A stretch of DNA of 64,000 nt. Source: Cryobacterium sp. PH31-L1. Its GTDB lineage: Bacteria; Actinomycetota; Actinomycetes; Actinomycetales; Microbacteriaceae. The notes beneath the pieces are model-generated. The model made no database searches. It was not told the origin of the DNA and saw only the letters and a list, made by a program, of their open reading frames with translations. This document shows, one piece after another, positions 1-13,076 of this stretch. The stretch covers positions 682,001-746,000 of the forward strand of contig NZ_JASISM010000001.1 in the NCBI RefSeq assembly GCF_030063145.1, in the 5' to 3' direction. The position numbers were made by a program, and so were the translations under genes. Position 1 is the stretch's first letter. Each line of letters opens with the position of its first letter.

Positions 1-549
1 GACCTGGTCGCAGCATTCTGGCCCGGGGGACTCACCGTCATCGTCAACGCCCAGCCCTCGCTGGTCTGGGATCTCGGCGAAACCCGCGGCACCGTGGCGC
101 TTCGCATGCCGAGCAACCAGGTTGCACTCGACCTGCTCGCCGAAACCGGCCCGCTCGCGGTGTCCAGCGCCAACCTGAGCGGGATGCCGGCCACCACTGA
201 CGCCCAGGCTGCTGAAGCGGCCCTCGGCGAGAGCGTCGACGTGTACCTCGACGGCGGCACCGCTGGCAGCACCTATGAGAGCGTGTTCGGTCAGACGGGC
301 GATGGATCATCGACGATCGTGGACGCCACCGGTTTCGAGACCAACGGCGGTTTTCTGCACATCGTGCGCAACGGCGTCATCTCCCGCGACGCCATCGAGG
401 CCGTCGTGGGTGACGTGCTCGCGGCCGCCCCCGCCGTTCCCGGGCTTCCGACGATCTCGGCCGACGCGGATGCGGCACCAACCCTTGCCGCCCCGTCCCA
501 GGACGACCGCACTGACGAGATTCAGGATGAAACGGACGCCAGCCGGTAG
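1..549 (+). CDS. sua5: L-threonylcarbamoyladenylate synthase (Sua5/YrdC), 3' part
   Basis: The reading frame is open from base 1, so the 5' end lies outside the window; 182 codons are present. The FWPGGLT motif and the later SSANLSG segment are diagnostic of the YrdC fold, which makes threonylcarbamoyl-AMP from threonine, bicarbonate and ATP for the t6A37 modification of tRNA. After the domain ends (about SRDAIEAVVGD) there is a tail of about 40 residues rich in Ala, Pro and Asp that is probably disordered. The wecA-type gene starts 3 nt after the stop, suggesting cotranscription. The sua5–wecA–atp order is usual in actinobacteria. Confidence 0.93.
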   Translation, partial: DLVAAFWPGGLTVIVNAQPSLVWDLGETRGTVALRMPSNQVALDLLAETGPLAVSSANLSGMPATTDAQAAEAALGESVDVYLDGGTAGSTYESVFGQTGDGSSTIVDATGFETNGGFLHIVRNGVISRDAIEAVVGDVLAAAPAVPGLPTISADADAAPTLAAPSQDDRTDEIQDETDASR

Positions 550-552
550 CCC

Positions 553-1833
553 ATGACTCTCTTCCTGCTACTCGCGCTCGTTTCGGCGATCGTCACCTTC
601 GTGCTATCGATCGTGGTCTACAGACTCAGCCACAAGTACCGCCTGTACCCGAAAATTCGCGAACGCGACGTGCACACCCGGCCCACTCCGCGTCTCGGTG
701 GCATCGCCATGTTCCTCGGAATCCTCGTGGCCTTCGGCGTCGCCTACCTCATTGCCGCTCCGTTCGCCCCGTTGCGGCTGGTCTTCGCCGACCCGCAGCA
801 GATTCTGGCCATTCTCGGTGCTGCCCTACTGATCGTGCTGGTCGGCGTCGCCGACGACATCTGGGACCTTGACTGGATGACCAAGCTCGCCGGTCAGTTC
901 ATCGCCGCCGGCCTCGTGGCCTGGCAGGGCGTGCAAATCTACTCCCTGCCGATCGGCGGACTGACGGTGGGCAGCGGCTGGATGTCGATCGTGTTCACGG
1001 TCGTCGCCATCGTCGTGGTCATGAACATGATCAACTTCATCGACGGCCTCGACGGTCTGGTGACTGGTGTGGCCCTCATCGCCAACGGGGTGTTCTTCCT
1101 TTACAGCTATCTGCTCGTGCGCGACACCTCGCCGACCAACTACTTCAACCTTGCCTCGCTCATCGCCGCCATCCTGGTCGGCGCCTGTGTCGGGTTCCTG
1201 CCCTTGAACTGGCATCCGGCCAAGATGTTCATGGGAGATGCCGGCGCGCTGCTGGTCGGCCTGTTGATGGCGACCAGCGCGATCGCTATCACCGGCCAGA
1301 TTGACCCGACCGCCATCAACCGCTCGCAGCTGTTCCCGGCCTTCATCCCTATCCTGTTGCCGGTCGCGATCATGATCATTCCGCTGCTCGACTTCGGACT
1401 GGCCGTCTTCCGGCGCGTACGAGCCGGTAAATCCCCGTTCAGCGCCGACCGAAAACACCTGCACCACCGATTGCTCGATATGGGACACTCCCACCTGCAC
1501 GCCGTACTTATCTTCTACGGGTGGACGTCCGCAGCATCCATTGGATGCCTGCTCTACTACATCCTGCCGGTCTACTTCGGCCTGCCGACCTGGTACGCGA
1601 CCATCTTCCTGGTGACGTCGCTGCTGATCTGCACCATCGTCACCCTCGCCCCGCTCGGCCGCCGCAAGACCGGGGAATGGCTCAGCCAGTCCGCGCCGGT
1701 GCAGCTGGCAGTGCTGGACGAGCTCGACCCGCTCGACGAGGCCGCCCAGGCCGCGCCGACCCCTGCCACATCAGAACCACACACGACACGAGCGACCGCC
1801 ATCGTGGCGGCGCCTGCCGAGGAGAACGTATGA
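553..1833 (+). CDS. wecA: Undecaprenyl-phosphate sugar-1-phosphate transferase (WecA/TagO/Rfe type)
   Basis: A 426-residue polytopic membrane protein of the MraY/WecA superfamily. Visible signatures are the ADDIWDLDWMTK acidic motif, NFIDGLDGL, KMFMGDAG and the HLHHRLLDMGHSH histidine loop, with about 10-11 hydrophobic segments. The family transfers a UDP-HexNAc-1-phosphate to a polyprenyl phosphate at the cytoplasmic face and starts cell-wall polysaccharide or teichoic-acid-like glycan synthesis. The C-terminal 45 residues are an Ala/Pro-rich cytoplasmic tail. The stop overlaps the next start by 4 nt (ATGA), implying translational coupling. The exact sugar donor cannot be read from sequence. 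Confidence 0.92.
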   Translation: MTLFLLLALVSAIVTFVLSIVVYRLSHKYRLYPKIRERDVHTRPTPRLGGIAMFLGILVAFGVAYLIAAPFAPLRLVFADPQQILAILGAALLIVLVGVADDIWDLDWMTKLAGQFIAAGLVAWQGVQIYSLPIGGLTVGSGWMSIVFTVVAIVVVMNMINFIDGLDGLVTGVALIANGVFFLYSYLLVRDTSPTNYFNLASLIAAILVGACVGFLPLNWHPAKMFMGDAGALLVGLLMATSAIAITGQIDPTAINRSQLFPAFIPILLPVAIMIIPLLDFGLAVFRRVRAGKSPFSADRKHLHHRLLDMGHSHLHAVLIFYGWTSAASIGCLLYYILPVYFGLPTWYATIFLVTSLLICTIVTLAPLGRRKTGEWLSQSAPVQLAVLDELDPLDEAAQAAPTPATSEPHTTRATAIVAAPAEENV

Positions 1834-2303
1834 GCACCAACGACACCGTCCGCACCCAGCCCACATCGATCCCGGTGCTGCGCCGCATCCTGATTTACGG
1901 CGGCTGGGTCGCCATCGCCATCGCCGTCGTCGGCTCGATCATCGGCTATCTCGTCGACGGCGGCACCGGTGTGCTCAGCGCGCTGATCGGTACGGCCATG
2001 TCCGTTGCGTTCATGGGTATCACGGCTGGCAGCATTCTGCTGGCCAATCGGGTCGCCGGCACCGAGTCCGCCATCGGTGGCTTCTTTGGCATCATCATGG
2101 GCGGCTGGCTGCTCAAGTTCGTGGTGTTCCTGGTGCTGCTGGTCGTGCTGCAGGACCGCGAGTGGATCCAGCCGATGGTGCTGTTCCTCTGCATTATTGC
2201 GGGGGTTGTCGGATCGCTCGTCGTCGATGCCGTCGTCGTCATGAAGAGCCGTATGCCATACGTCAGCGACGCCATGTTGCCCCCGGCCCCGGTCGACGAG
2301 TAA
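1830..2303 (+). CDS. atpI: AtpI-like ATP synthase protein I
   Basis: A 157-residue membrane protein with four hydrophobic segments, directly ahead of the Fo genes. I chose the ATG at 1830 because it overlaps the previous stop by 4 nt; upstream codons in frame would intrude into wecA. Members of this position-conserved family are thought to assist c-ring assembly or Mg2+ handling for the ATP synthase, but primary sequence conservation is weak, so the call rests mostly on topology and synteny. An 86-nt gap with a probable promoter separates it from atpB. Confidence 0.75.
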   Translation: MSTNDTVRTQPTSIPVLRRILIYGGWVAIAIAVVGSIIGYLVDGGTGVLSALIGTAMSVAFMGITAGSILLANRVAGTESAIGGFFGIIMGGWLLKFVVFLVLLVVLQDREWIQPMVLFLCIIAGVVGSLVVDAVVVMKSRMPYVSDAMLPPAPVDE

Positions 2304-2340
2304 CCCTACGACCCATCTGCCCACGGATCCCGCTCACGAT

Positions 2341-2369
2341 TCGGCTCAGCGCCTGATCTTTGCTAGAGT
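2341..2369 (+). promoter_or_regulatory. Putative promoter of the atpB operon
   Basis: TAGAGT at 2364-2369 resembles an actinobacterial -10 (TANNNT). The matching -35 region near 2341 (TCGGCT) is weak. It lies in the only sizeable gap of the ATP synthase cluster and would give transcripts starting near 2376. Confidence 0.4.
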
Positions 2370-2395
2370 AAACAGCGATCCCACCCGGTTTGCAC

Positions 2396-3579
<1,184 letters not shown>

Positions 3580-3605
3580 ACCTCACTACTACTTAATTAG
3601 GAGGC

Positions 3606-4169
3606 ATGATGCTTCACGCAGTAATTGCAGCCGCGACGGAAGAAGCGGCGCGAAACCCGCTCATTCCGGAGATCTACGACATCATTTGGTCGGCGGTCTG
3701 CTTTGTCGTGATTTTGTTCTTCTTCTGGAAGCTTGTGCTGCCCAGAATGCAGAAGCTTCTTGACGACCGTGCAGAAGCCATCGAGGGCAACATCGCCAAG
3801 GCCGATGACGCTCAGCGCAAGGCCGAAGCTGCACTCTTGCAGTACACGGCCCAGCTCGCTGACGCTCGTGCCGAAGCCGGTGCCATTCGTGAACAGGCCC
3901 GTACCGACGGCCAGCGCATCGTCGCTGAGCACAAGGAGCAGGCTGCGGCCGAGGCCGGTCGCATTGCGGCCAGTGCCAAGACGCAGATCGAGGCCGAACG
4001 CCAGGCCGCCGTTGTCTCGCTTCGCAGCGAGGTCGGCACTCTTGCCATTGACCTCGCTTCGGGTGTCATCGGTGAAAGCCTGTCCGACGATGCCAAGGCC
4101 AGCGCCATTGTCGATCGTTTCCTGGCCGAACTCGAAGCCAGCGAAGCACCTACAGCAGGAAAGATCTAG
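3606..4169 (+). CDS. atpF: F1Fo ATP synthase subunit b
   Basis: A 187-residue peripheral stalk protein: a single N-terminal membrane helix (about residues 27-45, IIWSAVCFVVILFFFWKLVL) followed by a long Ala/Glu-rich amphipathic helix that dimerises and binds delta. Two adjacent ATGs (3606, 3609) follow TAGGAGG at 3598-3604. The second has the better spacing, so the true protein may be one residue shorter. A short C-terminal tail ends 3 nt before atpH. Confidence 0.95.
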   Translation: MMLHAVIAAATEEAARNPLIPEIYDIIWSAVCFVVILFFFWKLVLPRMQKLLDDRAEAIEGNIAKADDAQRKAEAALLQYTAQLADARAEAGAIREQARTDGQRIVAEHKEQAAAEAGRIAASAKTQIEAERQAAVVSLRSEVGTLAIDLASGVIGESLSDDAKASAIVDRFLAELEASEAPTAGKI

Positions 4170-4172
4170 CAA

Positions 4173-4970
4173 ATGGGAAGCGCCACCAGAGAAGCACTCG
4201 CCACCTCGAGGGCGGCACTGTCCGTCCCGGGCGGCACGTCTGATCTGGCGACGAGCGAAAGCCTGTTCGGCGCCGGTCGAGTAATCGGGTCGTCGTCCCA
4301 GCTGTTGTCAGCACTCGGCGACGCCTCAGCGGATGCAGCGGCCAAGGTCACCCTCGTACGCGCCGTTTTCGGTGCCAACGTGACGCCTCGGGCACTCGAC
4401 CTGCTCGCAGCGGCCGTCTCCGAACGTTGGTCCAGCCACGACGACCTGCTCGCTGGGATCGAAGAACTCGGCCTACGGGCATCCGCGCTCTCTATTCCGG
4501 CCGGAACGTCGATCGAGGGCGAGCTCTTCGCCTTCGGCAACACGGTGTCCTCGGATGCTGAGCTGGAGCTGGCCCTGGCCAGCAAGCTCGGCAAGCCTGG
4601 CGCCAAGGCAGCCCTGGCCGAAAAGCTGTTGGCCGGTAAAGTCTCCGGTCAGACGCTCGCCATTGTTCGTCACCTGGTGCAGCAGCCTCGCGGCCGCCGC
4701 ATCGGCGAACTGCTGCGACACGCGGCAGCAGTCGTCGCGGACGAGTCCGGCACGTCGATCGCCACCATCACGTCGGCGAGCGTTCTCACGGCCGATCAGC
4801 TCGCCCGCTTGCAGACGAACCTCCAGTTGCGTCACGGCCGAGCACTCACCATCAACCAGGTCGTCGACCCGGAACTGGTCGGCGGAGTGCGCGTGCAAAT
4901 CGGCGACCTGGTCATCGACGGCAGCATTGCAACCCGCCTGGCAGATTTGAGACTCCAGCTCGCTCGCTGA
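4173..4970 (+). CDS. atpH: F1Fo ATP synthase subunit delta
   Basis: A 265-residue delta (OSCP) subunit linking the b stalk to the top of F1. The C-terminal signature is recognisable as NLQLRHGRALTINQVVDPEL followed by GGVRVQIGDLVIDGS. Length fits actinobacterial delta proteins, which are longer than the roughly 177-residue E. coli form; there is no b-like membrane helix, so this is not the mycobacterial b-delta fusion. ATG 4173 lies 3 nt after the atpF stop. Confidence 0.94.
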   Translation: MGSATREALATSRAALSVPGGTSDLATSESLFGAGRVIGSSSQLLSALGDASADAAAKVTLVRAVFGANVTPRALDLLAAAVSERWSSHDDLLAGIEELGLRASALSIPAGTSIEGELFAFGNTVSSDAELELALASKLGKPGAKAALAEKLLAGKVSGQTLAIVRHLVQQPRGRRIGELLRHAAAVVADESGTSIATITSASVLTADQLARLQTNLQLRHGRALTINQVVDPELVGGVRVQIGDLVIDGSIATRLADLRLQLAR

Positions 4971-5069
4971 GTCACCTCAGCAGCACCACAACCCCAGCAG
5001 TACCAGATGACTCAGGGCGGCAGCGTCCTCGAACAGACAGAACCTGTACTTTCGTACAGAAAAGGGAAG

Positions 5070-6710
5070 ATGATGGCAGAACTAACGATCAGCCCCGATG
5101 AGATCCGTGGCGCTCTCCAGGACTTCGTGAAGTCCTACGAGCCGAACAAGACATCAACGACCGAGGTCGGCTACGTCACCACGGCCGGCGACGGAATCGC
5201 CCACGTTGAGGGCTTGCCCGGCGTGATGGCGAACGAGCTCATCAAATTCGCCGACGGCACCCTGGGCCTGGCCCAGAACCTCGACGAAGACGAGATCGGC
5301 GTCGTCGTACTCGGCGAGTTCGGGGGCATCGTTGAGGGTATGGAGGTGCACCGCACCGGCGAGGTTCTCTCTGTTCCCGTCGGCGACGGCTACCTCGGAC
5401 GTGTTGTCGACCCGCTCGGCGCCCCCATCGACGGACTCGGTGACATCGCAACTGAAGGCCGTCGTGCCCTCGAGCTGCAGGCTCCCGGCGTCATGAGCCG
5501 CAAGTCGGTTCACGAGCCGATGCAGACCGGCATCAAGGCCATCGATGCCATGATCCCGATCGGCCGCGGCCAGCGTCAGCTGATCATCGGTGACCGCCAG
5601 ACTGGCAAGACCGCGATCGCCATCGACACCATCATCAACCAGAGGGCCAACTGGGAGTCGGGCGACAGCAACAAGCAGGTTCGTTGCATCTATGTCGCAA
5701 TCGGCCAAAAGGGGTCCACCATCGCTTCGGTGAAGGGTGCGCTCGAGGATGCCGGAGCGATGGAGTACACCACCATCGTCGCCGCTCCCGCCTCTGACCC
5801 GGCCGGCTTCAAGTACCTCGCCCCGTACACCGGCTCGGCCATCGGCCAGCACTGGATGTACGCCGGCAAGCACGTTCTCATCGTCTTCGATGACCTGTCC
5901 AAGCAGGCCGAGGCCTACCGTGCAGTGTCGCTGTTGCTGCGTCGTCCGCCGGGACGCGAAGCGTACCCCGGAGACGTGTTCTACCTGCACTCCCGCCTGC
6001 TCGAGCGTTGCGCCAAGCTCTCCGATGAGCTCGGCGCCGGCTCGATGACCGGTCTCCCGATCATCGAGACCAAGGCGAACGACGTTGCCGCCTACATCCC
6101 CACCAACGTGATCTCGATCACCGACGGCCAGATCTTCCTGCAGTCCGACCTGTTCAACGCCAACCAGCGCCCAGCCGTCGACGTCGGCATCTCGGTCTCC
6201 CGCGTCGGTGGCGACGCGCAGGTCAAGTCGATCAAGAAGGTCTCCGGAACCCTCAAGCTCGAGCTGGCCCAGTACCGTTCGCTCGAAGCCTTCGCCATGT
6301 TCGCCTCCGACCTCGACGCGGCTAGCCGTCGTCAGCTCGCCCGTGGTGCCCGCCTCACCGAACTGCTGCGCCAGCCGCAGTACTCGCCGTACCCCGTTGA
6401 GGACCAGGTCGTCTCGATCTGGGCCGGCATCAACGGCAAGCTCGACGAAGTTCCGGTTCCCGACGTACTGCGCTTCGAACGCGAACTGCTCGACTTCCTC
6501 GGTCGCAACACTGAGGTCCTGAAGAACCTGCGCGAGACAAACGTTCTCTCCGATGAGACCGTCACCGCTCTCACGGCCGGTGTCGACAAGTTCAAGCTCG
6601 AGTTCCAGACCGGCGAGGGCAAGCCGCTCGCTTCGGTCAGTAAAGAAAAGTTTGAAGCCATCGCAGTTGAAGACGTCAACCAGGAAAAGATCGTCAAGCA
6701 CCGCCGCTAG
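5070..6710 (+). CDS. atpA: F1Fo ATP synthase subunit alpha
   Basis: A 546-residue non-catalytic nucleotide-binding subunit of the F1 hexamer. The P-loop GDRQTGKTA (Lys about 180) and the [10 protein letters not shown] segment are present. The frame stays open upstream to ATG 5007, but the start is placed at the tandem ATG ATG at 5070/5073 because it follows AAAGGGAAG and gives the normal alpha N-terminus ([11 protein letters not shown]). The C-terminus extends past the common end with a Lys-rich stretch (EKIVKHRR). Confidence 0.97.
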   Translation: MMAELTISPDEIRGALQDFVKSYEPNKTSTTEVGYVTTAGDGIAHVEGLPGVMANELIKFADGTLGLAQNLDEDEIGVVVLGEFGGIVEGMEVHRTGEVLSVPVGDGYLGRVVDPLGAPIDGLGDIATEGRRALELQAPGVMSRKSVHEPMQTGIKAIDAMIPIGRGQRQLIIGDRQTGKTAIAIDTIINQRANWESGDSNKQVRCIYVAIGQKGSTIASVKGALEDAGAMEYTTIVAAPASDPAGFKYLAPYTGSAIGQHWMYAGKHVLIVFDDLSKQAEAYRAVSLLLRRPPGREAYPGDVFYLHSRLLERCAKLSDELGAGSMTGLPIIETKANDVAAYIPTNVISITDGQIFLQSDLFNANQRPAVDVGISVSRVGGDAQVKSIKKVSGTLKLELAQYRSLEAFAMFASDLDAASRRQLARGARLTELLRQPQYSPYPVEDQVVSIWAGINGKLDEVPVPDVLRFERELLDFLGRNTEVLKNLRETNVLSDETVTALTAGVDKFKLEFQTGEGKPLASVSKEKFEAIAVEDVNQEKIVKHRR

Positions 6711-6766
6711 TCGATACGACTTGCAGCAACTGACGACGCCAAACTGAAAGACAAGGAAGCACACAC

Positions 6767-9150
<2,384 letters not shown>

Positions 9151-9152
9151 GC

Positions 9153-9425
9153 ATGGCGAAGTCGCTGTCCGTCAGCGTTGTCTCGGCCGACCACCAGGTG
9201 TGGACGGGCGAGGCGACGATGGTTGTCGCCAAGACCGTCGAGGGCGAGATCGGCATCCTGGCCGGTCACGAACCGATGTTGGCGATCCTGGCCGCGGGTG
9301 ACGTTCGTCTTACCCTGGCTGATGGCTCCAAGATTCTGGCCCAGGCCGAGGATGGATTCCTGTCGGTCGACAACGACATGGTCACCATCGTGGCCCGCAA
9401 GGCTGAACTCGTGGGTTCCAAATAA
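9153..9425 (+). CDS. atpC: F1Fo ATP synthase subunit epsilon
   Basis: Ninety residues consisting almost only of the N-terminal beta-sandwich (SVVSADHQVWTGEATMVVAK, then GEIGILAGHEPML). The inhibitory C-terminal helical hairpin of the roughly 135-residue E. coli protein is absent; short epsilon subunits are common in this family. ATG 9153 is 2 nt after the atpD stop, so it is translated from the same message. It is the last gene of the operon. Confidence 0.96.
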   Translation: MAKSLSVSVVSADHQVWTGEATMVVAKTVEGEIGILAGHEPMLAILAAGDVRLTLADGSKILAQAEDGFLSVDNDMVTIVARKAELVGSK

Positions 9426-9441
9426 CCCGTCTGAACCACCA

Positions 9442-11309
<1,868 letters not shown>

Positions 11310-11330
11310 AACCGCGGCCTCACGGGTCGG

Positions 11331-11843
11331 TTACCGGTGTGCGATGCCCTCGTGGCTGAGCAGCCAGGCCTTGGTCGGGATGCCCTCGCCTGCGCTGTAG
11401 CCGGTGATCTGGCCACTGGTCGCGAGCACTCGGTGGCAGCCGATGATGATCGGCACCGGATTCGCGCCAACGGCCCCACCGATGGCGCGGCCCGATCCTG
11501 GCCGTCCAATGTCGTTGCCGAGCGCACCATACGAGATGACATCGCCGAACTTGAGGCTGGCCAGCCGCGCCCAGACGCTGCGCTGAAATTCGGTGCCGCG
11601 GGTGAGGTGTACGGGCAGGTCGAATGTCTGCCGGGTTCCGTTGAAGTACTCGCCCAGCTGTTCGGCCGCCCGTTGTAATACCGCGGACGGCGCCTCTGGG
11701 GTCGCGTCGAGCGGCAGCTGGCCGTCGGTTTCGATGGAGAGGGAGAGGATGCCCTCATCGTCGGCGGTGAGTTCGAGCCGGCCGATCGGGCTGGGGAGGC
11801 GGAGTAGGTGCGGGGGAGTGAGTGCAGTCGGGATGCTGTCCAT
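11331..11843 (-). CDS. ogt: Methylated-DNA--protein-cysteine methyltransferase
   Basis: A 170-residue DNA repair protein that transfers alkyl groups from O6-alkylguanine to its own cysteine. The C-terminal domain shows TEFQRSVWARLASLKFGDVISYG (Arg-finger/HTH region) and the acceptor Cys in IIIGCHRVL. The usual Pro before Cys (PCHRV) is Gly here, while the CHR core is intact, so it should be active. There is no Ada-type regulatory domain. ATG 11843 is chosen because MDSIPTAL precedes the first conserved beta strand and a TACAGT hexamer lies 6 nt upstream. It is convergent with mdh. Confidence 0.93.
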   Translation of the reverse strand: MDSIPTALTPPHLLRLPSPIGRLELTADDEGILSLSIETDGQLPLDATPEAPSAVLQRAAEQLGEYFNGTRQTFDLPVHLTRGTEFQRSVWARLASLKFGDVISYGALGNDIGRPGSGRAIGGAVGANPVPIIIGCHRVLATSGQITGYSAGEGIPTKAWLLSHEGIAHR

Positions 11844-11855
11844 GATTCGACTGTA
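11844..11855 (-). promoter_or_regulatory. Leaderless -10 of the methyltransferase gene
   Basis: On the minus strand TACAGT (11855-11850) is followed by 6 nt and then the ATG at 11843. This geometry recurs at several other genes here and implies a leaderless message. Confidence 0.45.
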
Positions 11856-11944
11856 GCTGCCGCCCCCGGCGTCGCCTCGCGGGTTTCGGACATCGGTGCA
11901 CAACCACCGAATGCCTGCGCCTGTGCAGGAGGTGGCTGCGCCCC

Positions 11945-11956
11945 TAGTCTGTAGGG
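11945..11956 (+). promoter_or_regulatory. Leaderless -10 of the aldo/keto reductase
   Basis: TAGTCT (11945-11950) followed by 6 nt and ATG at 11957. The intervening GTAGGG could be misread as a Shine-Dalgarno sequence but is too close to the ATG to function well. Confidence 0.45.
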
Positions 11957-12919
11957 ATGGCTCAGATTGAATATCGCAGACTTGGCTCCTCCGGACTGAC
12001 CGTCTCGACGATCGGGCTCGGGTGCAACAATTTCGGGCGCACCGGTACTGCGTCAGAAACCCAGGACGGCACGACGGCGGTGATCGACGCCGCCTTCGAA
12101 GCCGGGGTGACACTGTTCGACACCGCCGATATCTACGGCGCCGAGCGGGGCCTCAGCGAAACACTCATGGGGCACTCGCTGCGCGGCAAGCGCGACCAGA
12201 TCGTGCTCGCCTCGAAATTCGGCATGGACATGGGCGGCCTGAACGGTCCGGACTGGGGCGCGCGGGGCTCTCGCCGGTACATCCGCTTGGCCGTTGAGGC
12301 ATCGCTGCGTCGGCTGCAGACCGACTGGATCGACCTCTACCAGCTGCACGTTCCCGACCCGTCAACACCCATCGAAGAGACCCTGTCCACCCTGCACGAC
12401 CTCATCACCGAGGGCAAGATCCGTTACATCGGTCACTCCAACCTGGCCGGGTGGCAGATCGCCGAGGCCGACTTCACCGCTCGCATGAACGGGCACCCAG
12501 CGTTTATTTCAAGCCAGAACGAATACAGTCTGCTCGTGCGCGATGTCGAAGACGAGGTTTTGCCGGCGGTGAACGCGTTCGGTCTCGGGTTTCTGCCCTT
12601 CTTCCCGCTCTACAACGGCTTGTTCACCGGCAAATTCTCCCGCTCGGGCGGGCCGGCCGACAGCCGCATCATGATGATCAGGCGCCATCTCGCCGACGAT
12701 GCCCCGTGGGACGTGATCGAGCAGTATCAGGAATGGTGCGACGCGCGCGGCGTGACCATGCTGGCGGCGACGTTCGCCTGGCTTCTGGCCCAGCCGGGCC
12801 TGAGCAGCGTTATCGCCGGCGCCACCAAGCCTGAGCAGATTCGACAAAACGCGGACGCGGCGACGTCGTGGCAGCCGTCGGTCGATGAGGTTGCCTACAT
12901 TTCAAACCTTTTCGCCTGA
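11957..12919 (+). CDS. Aldo/keto reductase
   Basis: A 320-residue NADPH-dependent (beta/alpha)8 oxidoreductase. The catalytic tetrad is visible: Asp and Tyr in LFDTADIYGAERG, Lys in LASKFGM, His in LYQLHVPD. The family signature G[LV]GCNNFGR is near the N-terminus. It resembles the AKR11/YhdN-like general stress reductases, substrate unknown. It is transcribed alone, divergent from the methyltransferase gene. Confidence 0.92.
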   Translation: MAQIEYRRLGSSGLTVSTIGLGCNNFGRTGTASETQDGTTAVIDAAFEAGVTLFDTADIYGAERGLSETLMGHSLRGKRDQIVLASKFGMDMGGLNGPDWGARGSRRYIRLAVEASLRRLQTDWIDLYQLHVPDPSTPIEETLSTLHDLITEGKIRYIGHSNLAGWQIAEADFTARMNGHPAFISSQNEYSLLVRDVEDEVLPAVNAFGLGFLPFFPLYNGLFTGKFSRSGGPADSRIMMIRRHLADDAPWDVIEQYQEWCDARGVTMLAATFAWLLAQPGLSSVIAGATKPEQIRQNADAATSWQPSVDEVAYISNLFA

Positions 12920-12943
12920 ACACACGGTGTGAAGTTGGCGAAA

Positions 12944-12986
12944 TAGTCGACGTTTTCTGCGCGTAGCGCAATGTTTTTAGTCGACG
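12944..12986 (+). promoter_or_regulatory. Candidate operator upstream of the ABC exporter
   Basis: TAGTCGAC occurs twice in direct orientation (12944-12951 and 12979-12986), 35 nt apart. Between them lies TGCGC-GTA-GCGCA, a perfect 5-bp inverted repeat (12958-12970). The arrangement suggests a repressor or activator site for the exporter pair; no regulator gene is adjacent. Confidence 0.35.
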
Positions 12987-13076
12987 ACCTGCCGGAATGA
13001 GTGCACTATTGCAGGAGTGGAGGCTGCGCCGACCCATCCGGTCGGGCGGGCATCCGTCTTGTAATAGGAGAACTTC

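Noticed and set aside
4173..4970. atpH as a mycobacterial-style b-delta fusion because of its 265-residue length
   Set aside because: No membrane helix is present and a separate complete atpF precedes it.
5154..6764. Long minus-strand open frame (over 500 codons) opposite atpA, and similar ones opposite atpD, the ABC exporters, the FtsK-like gene and proS
   Set aside because: High-GC codon bias leaves the opposite strand open; the products are low-complexity, show no domains, and the plus-strand genes are clear orthologues.
11331..11843. The methyltransferase as a non-reactive alkyltransferase-like (ATL) protein
   Set aside because: ATL proteins replace the acceptor Cys, usually with Trp; the Cys is present here.
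12921..12931. CACAC-G-GTGTG after the aldo/keto reductase as a terminator
   Set aside because: Only a 5-bp arm with a one-base loop and no U-tract; too weak to support.
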